Below, piece by piece: positions 1 to 15,147 of a stretch of 64,000 nucleotides of DNA. Position numbers and translations under genes: made by a program. The DNA lies in the NCBI RefSeq assembly GCF_001625215.2, contig NC_030389.2, positions 40,537,454 to 40,601,453 of the forward strand. The letters run 5' to 3'. Position 1 is the first letter of the stretch, and each line of letters opens with the position of its first letter. The notes under the pieces are model-generated. The model was not told the DNA's origin. It made no database searches and was given only the letters and a program-made list of their open reading frames with translations. Source of the stretch: Daucus carota subsp. sativus. Its lineage: Eukaryota; Streptophyta; Magnoliopsida; Apiales; Apiaceae.

Positions 1-189
1 TAGAGTTATATTATTTATCAAGAAATGTCTTTAGTATGACCTTCATCAGTTGGTACCTCTCATCTTCTTATTGTTTAATTTGGTGGTTGTTGTAGATTAA
101 ACTAGTAAGATCCTCTACATCAAGTAACCTTGCTGGTTTATTTGATAAGAGCATAGTTGGCATTATCTTTCTTTGTTAACATAAGTTCG

Positions 190-1955
190 ATGACGGACAG
201 GTCAAATGGGGTGGTAATCCTTATCACTCTGTTGAATATCTTGGTTTATAAGCTCCGGAAGCTCGAAGAAGCACAGCAAACTAAACTCCAAGAACTGCAA
301 ACCAAACTCCATGAAGCGCAAACCAAGCTCCAAGAAGTGCAGGAAACTAAAATCAAAGAACTGCAAACCAAACTCCAAGAAGTGGAAACTAAACTCCAAG
401 AAGCCGAGGAAGCCAAACTCCGGGAACTGCAAACCAAACTCCAAGAAGCGCAAACCAAACTCCTAGAAGCGGACGAAACCAAGTTCCAAGAAGCAAAGCA
501 ATCCATTCGTTTACCTTTGTCTGTAAGACAATTATGTCGGCGTTTTACCCTTAAAGAAATCCAATGGGCAACAAATAACTTCCAGGAAGAGTTTGTGATT
601 GGGAGAGGTGGGTTTGGACTGGTTTATAAAGGTATCATCGACTATAAACAGGGGACTGTTGCTATAAAGCGGTTAAAGTTACTGTCTAAGCAAGGAAGCA
701 AGGAATTTCAAACAGAAATTGAGATGCTTTCCAAGTTTCAACACAGCCATTTAGTCTCCCTTATTGGTTATTGCGATGATTATGAGGAGATGATCCTAGT
801 TTATGATTATATGTCTCGGGGAACCCTTGCTGATCACTTGCATAAAAAGGTTAAAAAAGGTGACAGTTGTTTGCCGTCTCTAACATGGATTCAGCGCCTC
901 AAGATTTGCATCGGAGCAGCACATGGACTAGACTACCTTCACACTGGTACAAGCACTGAGAACAGAGTTATACACAGAGATGTCAAGAGTACAAACATTT
1001 TGCTGGATGAGAATTTTGCAGCTAAACTTTCGGACTTCGGATTGTCCAAAATAGGTCCAGCTAATCAGACATGTACATATGTAAGTACTCGCGTCAAGGG
1101 CACACCTGGTTATCTTGACCCATATTATGTCGCAACTCATAGATTAACCAGGAAAACCGATGTCTATGCCTTTGGTGTAGTGTTATTTGAGGTTTTGTGT
1201 GGAAGACCAGCATTGGATATGAGTCGGAATGAAGACCAAATGAACTTAGCTGGATGGGTACAACATTGCTTACAAGAGGGATTCTTGGACAAGATAATTG
1301 ATCCCAGGCTCAAGTGGGAGATATCCTCTGATTCCTTGAATACTTTTGTGGACATTGCTGTCAAGTGTTTACATTATCAACCCAAGCACCGTCCTACTAT
1401 CGCCGAGGTTGTTGTGAGCCTTGAGTCTGCATTGAGATGCCAAGTAAAGAGTGCAGATTATTCGTTGTTTGAGATAATGCCGATTGATTATCCTCAAGAA
1501 GAAGCAGATTGTTCAGTGCCCGAGGTGAAAAATACTGACCATGACAAAGGATATGCGTTAACAGGAATAGGGACTGTAAATGATCCAAGTGCTGGGCATC
1601 GCAATAAGCAGAAATTGACATTTTCAGAAAGGGTCAGTGGTATTTTTTCACGTACAGCTCAGGGGTTGTCAGGTAAAACTAAACTCTTGAAATGTCAATA
1701 TGTGCATACAACTTATCTTAATAACATATATTGACACTGCAAAAGTAAAGATTACTCGTCATTCATTAATTGAGATTGTACCAAAGAAGTTTTACACTGT
1801 TCAATACTTGAAGGGCAAGTCTTTAAGTACAACTGCATATAAATTTGCAGGGGAAGGGATTGCAAATTTGTCCAATGTTTCACATCGCAAAAAGAAGATA
1901 ACACTGACAAAAAGAATTGGTGGTCTTCTTTCAGTTACAGCTCGGGTGTTTTCAG
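190..1955 (+). CDS. CrRLK1L (FERONIA-like) kinase without ectodomain; first half of a probable tandem-kinase gene
   Basis: The first in-frame ATG is at 190; an upstream TTG extension (157) is not used because TAG precedes it. Residues 7-22 (GVVILITLLNILVYKL) form a hydrophobic anchor-like segment. Residues 32-104 are a coiled coil of 22-residue repeats. A Ser/Thr kinase domain follows: glycine loop GRGGFG (~138), lysine in AIKRLK (~160), IHRDVKSTN (His ~262), DFG (Asp ~282), VYAFG. The domain looks like the FERONIA/CrRLK1L family, but no malectin ectodomain is present. The APE-equivalent reads DPYY. Exon 1 can end at 1672 (TTGTCAG|GTAAAA, phase 1). Unspliced, it reads to a stop at 1732-1734, giving 514 aa from this ATG. 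A phase-1/phase-1 cassette at 1746-1955 repeats the C-terminal tail. Exon 1, with or without the cassette, joins in frame to the exon at 2440 that starts a second kinase. The kinase assignment is firm; the fusion is inferred. Confidence 0.85.
283..480 (+). repeat. Three tandem 66-bp coding repeats (22-aa coiled coil)
   Basis: Three head-to-tail 66-bp units at 283-348, 349-414 and 415-480, plus a partial fourth. Each encodes 22 residues built from two heptads and an octad of the form KLQELQT / KLQEAQT / KLQEAEET. The units differ at few bases, so the array is recent or homogenised. The regular Leu and charged spacing predicts a coiled coil just after the membrane-anchor-like segment. The reverse strand is open here only as a shadow of the repeat. 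Confidence 0.9.
1746..1955 (+). other. Duplicated cassette exon (70 residues) of the kinase C-terminal tail
   Basis: An AG at 1744-1745 and a TTTTCAG|GTAAAC donor at 1956 delimit 210 bp, open in the frame set by the exon-1 donor (phase 1 in, phase 1 out). The product resembles the end of exon 1. Both segments begin with VK, then a short L-x-E-I-x-P stretch, and end with HR-K-K-x-T-x-x-x-R-x-x-G, a Ser/Thr/Ala stretch and S-G at the donor. The acceptor's polypyrimidine tract is poor. The exon may therefore be optional, and either inclusion state keeps the frame into 2440. Confidence 0.6.
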
Positions 1956-2439
1956 GTAAACCTAAACTTCAGCATCAATATGTATGCACCTGGAAAAATT
2001 ACTGGTTTTTGTCAATCAACCAGTAAGGCCATCTTCCATATGAAACTCTCTATAATCTTAATCATGAGAATTTGAGTGTACCATGGATAATAAATAAATT
2101 GGCTTATAATAGGTATAGAAGTAGATGGTGTGTATGTCTGTTGGTCGTGCTTGCATTCTTGTATATTTTTATATAACCAATTTTGTGTTGATTGTAATAG
2201 ATAGATCATTTACTCTATCTTTAGAATTATCTTGTCACACACTCGAAATTATGTAAATGATTTAAAATGAAGATCTCATTCCCTGACTGAAGTAGTTCCC
2301 CAGTGAGAAAGGTTGTAGCTAGTGTTGTTTTCCTATGTAAAAATTGTGAGATTAATTATATTGTTCCCCTACTTGTCATCATAATATTTGTAGCATGTAC
2401 TTCATAATTCATGATTTAAAGTATATTTCCCTATTTCAG

Positions 2440-4482
2440 TTAAAAGACATGCAAAGACATCAATGGTACCAACATCAGTGATACCAACATCAATGGTACC
2501 AACACCTTGGAACCAGGATGATGTTTTAAAGTCATCAAATTTGAAGAGTTTCGCATACAATGATCTAAGGATAGCTACCAGGAACTTCCGTCCTGACAGT
2601 GTTTTAGGGGAAGGAGGTTTTGGTTGTGTTTATAAGGGTTGGATTGATGAGAACACATTTGCAGCTGAAACATGGGGTACTGGCTTGGCTATTGCAGTGA
2701 AGAAATTAAATATAGAAGGATATCAAGGTTACGAGGCGTGGTTGGTAAGCACTAGCTTTTTAATATTTACAGTGTATCTATTTTCAAACCTTTTATTGTT
2801 TAACTAAGCTAGTTGAGAACACTGCAACCTCTCTGACAACAGGCAGAAATCAGTTGCCTGGGTACGCTTTGTCATCCTAATCTTGTGAAATTGATCGGGT
2901 ACTGCTTAGAAGATGAGCGACGGTTTCTAGTATATGAGTTCATGGCTCATGGCAGCCTGGACCTGCATCTATTCAGAAGTGAGTTTGTCAATATTAATTG
3001 TGCTAATTCAGTCGAGTATTCCCTTCTGGCAAACTTTATGTATGTTATATTTATGAGGGTATGAAAGTGATTCAAACTAAACAGAGGGATGATAGTATTA
3101 TGATGCCAGGGTTACAGCATAACCAATTTTTAATATCTAATTTACCAGTACCTATTATAATCAAGTGCCCTTATCTGTTTATGTGATTCCAGATTTGGAA
3201 TTGACTATGAAGTTTTATAACATACTGTGTGTTTGTATAGATAGATTAACTGATTTCTGACCTAGCTACTTGATTCAAATAAAACAGGAAGTGCGAACAA
3301 TCAATTGCTCACTTGGAATCTTCGTATGAGTATTGCTCTTGGTGCAGCCAAGGGGCTTGCATATCTTCACAGTCCTGAAGCAAATGTGATTCATCGGGAT
3401 TTCAAAACATCCAATATATTGATTGATTCTGTACGTAGAAAGAAAATTATGTTTAAATGTCAGAGGTTTTCCCATTTATACTTATTTTGTCCTTACAAAA
3501 TCTTTATTAATGATTGACAGAATTATGAGGCAAAACTCTCTGATTTTGGGATGGCAAAAGATGGACCAGACAATGAAAGAAGCCATGTGTCTACAAGAGT
3601 TATGGGAACGAATGGTTATGTAGCTCCGGAATATTTGGCTACAGGTTAGTGTTCCTCATAATCAAATGTCAAAATCGGTTCGACATAATAATAACATTTT
3701 GATAATTTCCTGGAGAAAGTTTATAGCACTTCAAGATAGTATATTGCTCATGCACCATTAACAAAGCTCATTAGGTTTTATCAATACCATAGGATTAGAA
3801 ATCACATGAGACTTCATATTTAACTACAGTATCTCCAGCCAAGCAAGGCTAGTAGGAGACTAGGAGGGGATCCTCATGCACATTTTTTCATTATGGAGCG
3901 TGTTAGATATAATATGATCTCGTTAAGCACTCCCTACACCTTGAGATTTTTGAGAACTGATAAAATTACATAGTGCATGCTCCTTTTGTTGGTATAATCT
4001 GCATGCATTCTTTTTTTAGCATACTAATTTCCTAGCATGTCTAATACAAGCCAAACTCTTCTTGTGAAGGTCATATAACAATGAAAAGTGATGTCTATAG
4101 CTTTGGAGTTGTGCTTCTAGAAATTTTGACTGGACGAAGAGTGAATGACCGAAACCGTCCAAAAGCAGAGCAGGACCTTGTTGCCTGGGCAAAGCCTCAC
4201 CTTCACAGCAAACGCAAGTTTTCACGTGTAATGGATCCGCAGATTGAAGGTCAATATCCTCGCAAAGAAGCATTTCAAGCTTCTTGCCTCGTACTTGCAT
4301 GCCTCTCGTATGATCTTAAATCAAGACCTGATGCAAAAGAGGTGGTAGAAGTATTACAGAAGCTTCAGAATTCGTATAACTCAGAGCGCATCAGTGGTGA
4401 AGCCCTCCAGAAGGTCCAAATACATCGCCATAATATAGGAGAAGAAACACTCAAATCTGTGGCAGGTACTAGAGCAAAATAA
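2440..4482 (+). CDS. RLCK-VII (PBL-like) protein kinase; second half of a probable tandem-kinase gene
   Basis: Exons are 2440-2744, 2843-2978, 3288-3430, 3521-3644 and 4070-4482, all with GT-AG borders and matching phases. The domain carries [18 protein letters not shown], the AEI glutamate just after the first splice, [31 protein letters not shown] and [10 protein letters not shown]. It looks catalytically complete, and the exon pattern is like receptor-like cytoplasmic kinases of subfamily VII (PBS1/PBL). The usual N-terminal Met-Gly-Cys acylation site is absent. The only candidate internal start is ATG 2463, which begins a low-complexity VPTS stretch. The acceptor at 2440 has a good pyrimidine tract and continues the frame of the upstream kinase donors (GTT AAA AGA ...). 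Spliced together, the two kinases give 867 aa, or 937 aa with the cassette exon. Alternatively this is a separate gene with a short leader. Confidence 0.85.
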
Positions 4483-5763
4483 AGTCACCATCATCTACAT
4501 TTTTAAAGAGAGAACATACAAAAGAGTTCAAGTTGCACATGCACCAAGAAAGTTTATATCTTGGTTGAATCAGTGGAGCAAAATGTTTTACTGTACAGTT
4601 TTGTTATAAACGTCTTGTTGATAATAATTGGACTATTGGAGGGCAGAAAGAGTATGCAAATCTTGCTGAATAAACTTGAACAAGATGAAATTGTTATTGT
4701 AAATCAGTAGGAAGAACAGTTATACTATGTACAAAGAACAGATATGATCAAAGTGATGAAGATGAAGTGTTTTAACTGCTTTGTACATGGACCTCTCTTT
4801 GTTATACTCTCAATGAGTTGCTCACTCTAGCAACTTTCCCTTTAATCTTATTAACTGCTGCTGCAGTAGGTTATTTCTAATGGGTCTCCTGAACTGGTAT
4901 ACAACATGAAGTTTTAATGAAATGCCAAATAGGGGCAATGTGTTTCTTGAATTTGTGGATGAAATCAGATCAAACATGTTATGTTTGGTTGGGAGGAATG
5001 TAATTAAGGAGGGAATAGAATGAAGTTCGTTCAAAATTTTAGGTGAATTCTTTTCTACATTCGGTTCATAAAAGATCTAACTAGAGCTTATACCCTCAAT
5101 TTACAAAAACAAAATATATAGTGTTTAATCATACTTATCTTCTTCACAAATCTCATCATAAAAATCATGCATTCATTTGTATTAATTGAATAATCGAGGA
5201 TTAATTGGAATGACTAATTGGATTTATTAAAATAATATTTGATCTATTAAACCTATTATATTAGTTTTCAAATAATATGCTGTGATTAATAGGATTTAAA
5301 AAATCGAATAGGTAGAGTACATTGTAGCGATTCAATCGTCAAATCAGCGATTTCCAGAACTATAAAAAATAACTCGTTTTCGCACCTCTACTTGATTAGC
5401 AACAGATGTTTTTCCTTTTCCTTCTTTTCTTACTAATCCATAAGCAACAGGTTTCTTAAATATGATCACAGGCTGGATGACTGTCCTCATAAACTGATTT
5501 ATCTCAGTGACTTCGATGTAAACAAAAGATTTAAAGGTGCCTTTACAAAGAAAAGTGATGGACACTTCTGTATGGCTAAAGATCTTGAAAATATATTTCA
5601 TAGTTTCTTGCTATTGACAGAACCTGCTCATATTCCCCATTTAGTTCCTCTTTCACGTATTGATTCACCAAAAAGAATGAAAATAATGATCAGGACTCCT
5701 TATCATTATATCATTGTTTCTTCGCAATATGTCTGAGTTCTAGTATAGCTCTAGATGTACTTT
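4483..5763. other. Intergenic region between convergent kinase and APL1 genes
   Basis: AT-rich spacer holding the 3' ends of two convergent genes: the kinase stops at 4482 (+) and APL1 stops at 5764 (-). A short minus-strand open frame at 5344-5601 lies in what may be the APL1 3' UTR; I recognise no family in it. Nothing else is supported. Confidence 0.5.
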
Positions 5764-10469
<4,706 letters not shown>

Positions 10470-11542
10470 GTCTCTAACAAGTCAAAATGCAAATACAAAT
10501 GGAGATGAGAAGGAGTAGCAGGGGTGCTTAGTTTTGAAAATTTGCATGGTGGTGGTCATGGAAGACAGAGTTAAGTTATCCAAAGTCAATTACATCCACC
10601 AATTTTGTTTTGTGTTTTTTAGTGAAGCTCATGTGAACTATAGACCTTTTTGTGGTCCGAGTCCTAATGCATACTTTTACTACTATTTTTGTTTGGTAAT
10701 GATGCGAATCATGGATATTCTGCTGCATTACAGTAACATTCATCCTAATCAAGAGGACAGACCAAACTGGGAGGTGATTGAGAGAGTCTCCTGATTTTGT
10801 TACAAAGTTACATTTTGAGTGGTTCTATGGTACCTTTAACCTAATGATGGGTCCATCAACTTACGAGGACGAAACTACTCATTCTTAAAACAGAGTTCAG
10901 GCTTAATATTTTTCGGGGTGAGCGAGAGGCGAAACCGGATGTCCGGAGACAATAGAGAATAAATCCACCACTTTAGCTATCTATTTTTTTTGTTATACTC
11001 AAATGTAATATCACGCCTTTATCTACACACATAATACCGCATATTCAACATCACCCATCATTATCACCGTCAACTCATTATTAATTACCCCTCCAAAAAA
11101 TAACATATATCAAATATAAATAAATCAGAATTCCATTCTCAAAATAGACACTAGTATTTTCAGCCTGCAATTTGAGAAATGGTATTTCAATATAAATATG
11201 TAAAAATTATGATAAATATATCATTTCTTCATAATAATCGGATTGAATAATTACCAACTGAGACAGAGAGGAAGACGAGATGCATGTCAACATGGCAAAG
11301 TTGCAGGAAAATGCAGAATTCACGGGTCGAATGATGGCACATGCTTTTCGCAAATGATCTTGCTTTGGAGGATATAAATTGAGCTTGCTGGATGGATGCA
11401 GACTGCAGTAGGAAAAAAGATTGATTTTCCACAGTTTTAGCTGCCTGTTGTGTTTAATTTTTCTATAGTTCTATGCTAGTCAAGAGTAGCGCACAGAATT
11501 GTGTAATGAGATGACAATTAATATAATGGGTTTTAATTAGGA
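10470..11542. other. APL1 upstream region
   Basis: This lies 5' of APL1 on the minus strand and should contain its promoter and 5' UTR. I see no clear TATA box and no conserved coding sequence. The open frames are short and lack family similarity. Confidence 0.4.
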
Positions 11543-11771
11543 GGGTCGCGCTCAAGAGAGAACCACTCCTTAAAATAGAACCATAGAACCACTAGGGTTC
11601 TGCTGCAGAACCCTAAATTTTAAATAGATTTTTAGGATCTAAATCTAAATACATGTTTTTTTCATGTTTTTTCATTGTTGTGTGTGTTCAAAAATAATTT
11701 AAAAATATAATTCATAGATATTGACATTTTTTTTGTGAAATTCTGCTGCAGAACCCCAATTTTTTTTTTTT
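11543..11771. mobile_element. Truncated GGGTCGCGCTC-type MITE
   Basis: It starts with GGGTCGCGCTCAAGAGAGAA and tracks the complete element at 12470-12777 closely for about 220 bp, including the doubled CTGCTGCAGAACCC motif. It is broken at a poly-T tract near 11771, so the right terminal repeat is missing. Confidence 0.7.
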
Positions 11772-12469
11772 TTTTATAATAAGAATGAATCTCAACAAAA
11801 ATGATCCAGCAATTCACCGAGATAATTCTTTCATTCAAGAAAACTTATCATCTAACCATCGGACATGCAAGATGACCGGGAAAATTCAGATAATAAAACT
11901 TTAATGTCCGAAAAGAAAACTCGTCTTCTTCCAAACATCCTGAAAATATAAACAAAGGAAACAAAGAGAATATAAGTCTATATATATAACTGATTATATA
12001 TATATTATTAAAAAATAAAGAATAATATATCCAATAACTAATAATAATTAACATCATGTGATTATCATTCAACTAGTGAAAAAGAAAATTAAGTAAAGTC
12101 TCAACCAAAGATGGATCTTTGGTGAGACACTAACGAAAAAGATAATATACCGAAAATATAATATAACAATTATTAACAAGCCAACAAAGTGACACATAAT
12201 TGCAGCCAACAAAGTGGCACATAAATGCCTCTTGCAAGCCAAAGATAAACCATCAATCATGGTCAGTTGTCACCCATAAATGGTACAAAATTAGCCATCA
12301 ATAGATGCACAATTAACGTACGAACTCATTAAATGACAATCAAGATAATTTCAAAAAAAAAAATCAATAATTTCCATATATACAAAAGGATCAACTTTAA
12401 AGTGATAAAGGAAATTTTAATTAAGAAAATTAAAATTTTTATATAAAATCCTTATAACATCTATAATAT

Positions 12470-12777
12470 GGGTCGCGCTCAAGAGAGAACCAGTCCTTAA
12501 AATAGAACCATAGAACCACTAAGGTTCTGCTGCGGAACCCTAAATTTTAAATAGATTTTTAGGATCTAAATCTAAATACATGTTTTTTTCATATTTTTTC
12601 ATCGTTGTGTGTGTTCAAAAATAATTTTAAAATCTAATACATAGATATTGACATTTTTTGCATGTGAAGTTCTGCTGCAGAACCCTAACTCATACTTAAG
12701 TTCTGCTGCAGAACCCTGTCTTATAAGGTAAGGGTTCTATGGTTCTCTCTCTAATGGTTCTCTCTGAAACACGACCC
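12470..12777. mobile_element. MITE with GGGTCGCGCTC / AACACGACCC-type terminal inverted repeats
   Basis: A 308-bp non-coding element. The left end is GGGTCGCGCTCAAGAGAGAA; the right end is GGTTCTCTCTGAAACACGAC then CC, imperfect inverted repeats of about 22 bp. AATAT flanks both sides and may be a target duplication. A CTGCTGCAGAACCC palindromic motif recurs three to four times inside. A third terminal fragment, GGATCGCGCTCAAA, occurs at 54009. The superfamily was not determined. Confidence 0.7.
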
Positions 12778-13091
12778 AATATGATATATCTAATAGAGCA
12801 AACTTAAGTAATTTAATTCGAAATGCCTAATTTGTCCTTTACTCATTAAACATATATTTATATCTATAAAGGTCATTATTGACTTTTAATGTTAAGGTAT
12901 TTATTGGACATTAATGTCTAATCATTAATATACATTAAATTACTTCATAATTAAAATTCCAATAAAAATATGTATAATATATTTATATTTAAAGTTTAAT
13001 AATATATAAATAAATATAATGAGTAATTTAATTCGAAGAGACTAATCTGCCCTTACTCATTATAAATATATTTATATTTACACACATAGAG

Positions 13092-13576
13092 GTTATTATT
13101 GACGTTTCATACTAATCTATTTGGAGCATCTCCAGCAGTGTCTCAAGTAGGTTTCTTAAAGTTATTATTGATGTTTCATACTAATCTATTTGGAGCATCT
13201 CCAGCAGTGTCCCAAGTAGGTTTCTTAAATATATAATAAACAATTCAAATTCTAAAAAATAGGGATCCTATATTGATTAACAACTCCAACAATAATCCCT
13301 ATTTGTGTTCCCTATCATTATTATAGTATTAAATTCAAATTCTTTTAACAAAAAGATAATAAGAATAAAGTGGGAAAGAGTGTCCAAAAAATGAAAGTTG
13401 AGTATTTAATCATTAAAAACAAATGAGGAATGAGTTATGGATTACCTATTTATGAGGAATGAAAAGTGGATCCTAAAGTGTAGGGAATGAGTAGGGACTC
13501 TGCTGAGTGAAATTTTGCCCATATTCCTCAAATTTTTAGCTTAAGACCTCATATAGCTAATCTGCTGGAGATGCTC
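13092..13576. mobile_element. Tourist-like MITE with duplicated left end
   Basis: Terminal repeats are GAGCATCTCCAGCAG (13134 and again ~13193) and CTGCTGGAGATGCTC (ends 13576). The first ~69 bp (13092-13160), spanning the left terminal repeat and its flank, is repeated in tandem at 13161-13229 with few changes. Non-coding interior. A related, more decayed copy lies near 60529-60860. Confidence 0.65.
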
Positions 13577-13589
13577 TTATTAGACATTA

Positions 13590-13848
13590 CTCCCTCCGTC
13601 TCTAAAAGCTTTTCTCGTTTGATATGTCGGGATTATTCATAACATGAGACAAATTATTAATTTATGTTTCATCTGTTAGACTAAATATAGTCATTAGTGA
13701 TCTTGTTGGTTTCGTATTTATGAGTACCTTAGTACAGTGTAGTTTTTATATTTAATATTAATACGAAATTAAAGATATTAACGATCAAAAGTGTGTGTTG
13801 GCAAACGTGTTAAAGGCAAACATGAAAAGTATTAAGAGACGGAGGGAG
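13590..13848. mobile_element. Stowaway-type MITE
   Basis: Starts CTCCCTCCGTC and ends GACGGAGGGAG, with TA on both sides as target duplication. 259 bp, non-coding, of the Tc1/mariner-derived Stowaway type common in plants. Confidence 0.85.
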
Positions 13849-14456
13849 TAATATATATTCATTAATATACACTAATTATTTTATTATTAAAACTCCAATA
13901 CATATATGTATATGATATTTATAATTATGATTTAATAAATAAACAAACAAATAAATAAATAGCCAGTAAAAAGCGGGAATCAGAAAATCGGTGATTAATC
14001 GAGATGTTTAACATGACCATTATTTGAAATTAATTTATTATTATGTGTGTGTGTGTATATATATATATAATATGTATCTAATCATTTTTAAAATTTTGAA
14101 TTTCCACCACAAATTTTGTAAATTTTAATATTTTACCCCATTTTCGTCTGATTAATCCATTTTTGATCAAATAATCGATTTAACCGTATTTTACCAAATC
14201 GGATTAAAAATATAATATATAACTATATAACATACAACTCAAAAAATTAATATTATTTTTAATAGTAATTTTATTCAGGCTATAAAAGGCAATGACATGG
14301 ACAAAACGGGAATCAGAAAATCGGCGATTAATCATAATCATTAATAGGATTATTAAATTTAATAATTTAATTATATAATAAAATTTTAAATAATGTATAT
14401 TTTTATATTTAAATTTTAATAAATATCATAATAGTGAGGATATGAGTTATATAAAC

Positions 14457-15010
14457 GGGTTAATTATCAAGTTAGTCACTGAAGTGGGTTTAATGTATCA
14501 AATTGGTCACTGAACTCAAAACAGTATCAAGATGGTCACTGAAGTGGACATAAATATCAAACACGTAACTTGAAATATAAGTTCAAGCAGTAAAAATATT
14601 ATTTATAAAGTTTTACACATTATTTTTGAATGTTACCAAAACCAAGTAAAAGGTTATGACTTCTAATATTTATGATAATATATTAAGATTTTATCAAGTT
14701 TATTTATTATTTATTTTTAATTAAAACAAAGAAATTAACTATATAATAAAATATAAATAATAAATAAACTTGATAAAATATAAATATATTATTTTAAATA
14801 CTAGAAGTCATAACCTTATAGTTGGTTGTGGTCACATTTAAAAAAAATGTGTAAAACTTTATAAATAATATTTTTACTGCTTGAACTTATATTTCAAGGT
14901 ACCTGTTTGATATTTATGGTCACTTCAGTGACCATCTTGATACCGTTTTGAGTTCAGTGACCAATTTGATACATTAAGCCCACTTCAGTGACTAACTTGA
15001 TAATTAACCC
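14457..15010. mobile_element. Long-hairpin Mutator-type MITE (554 bp)
   Basis: The two halves are near-complete inverted repeats. The left begins GGGTTAATTATCAAGTTAGT and the right ends with its complement AATTAACCC. Both arms carry the block about a Tyr/Leu-free 'GGTCACTGAAGTGG' motif three times and extend more than 200 bp inward. The direct repeat TTATATAAAC flanks the element at 14447-14456 and 15011-15020, a 9-10-bp target duplication as made by Mutator-like transposases. No coding capacity. A transcript across it would fold into a long hairpin. Confidence 0.85.
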
Positions 15011-15120
15011 TTATATAAACATCAATAATATGACTTAAAATTTAAATAAATATAAAATTTCAATTAAAAAAGGACGAACAAAGATATATAATATATATTA
15101 AAAAATATTTTAAAGCAACC

Positions 15121-15147
15121 CGTGCTTTGCACGGGTTAAAAAGCTAG
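15121..15147 (+). mobile_element. Helitron 3' terminus (hairpin plus CTAG)
   Basis: The stem CCCGTGC-TTT-GCACGGG is followed about ten bases later by CTAG, then host T: the standard Helitron 3' end (hairpin then CTRR, insertion between A and T). The 5' end of this element was not located. It should lie upstream on the + strand, in the AT-rich tract around the hairpin MITE. Confidence 0.7.

Noticed and set aside
157..189. Start of the first kinase at 157
   Set aside because: Position 157 is TTG, not ATG, directly after a TAG; the first real in-frame ATG is 190.
202..506. Two long minus-strand open frames over the coiled-coil region
   Set aside because: They are shadows of the 66-bp coding repeats and have low-complexity translations.
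5344..5601. Minus-strand 85-aa frame downstream of APL1
   Set aside because: No recognisable family and positioned like APL1 3' UTR; mentioned only as unresolved.
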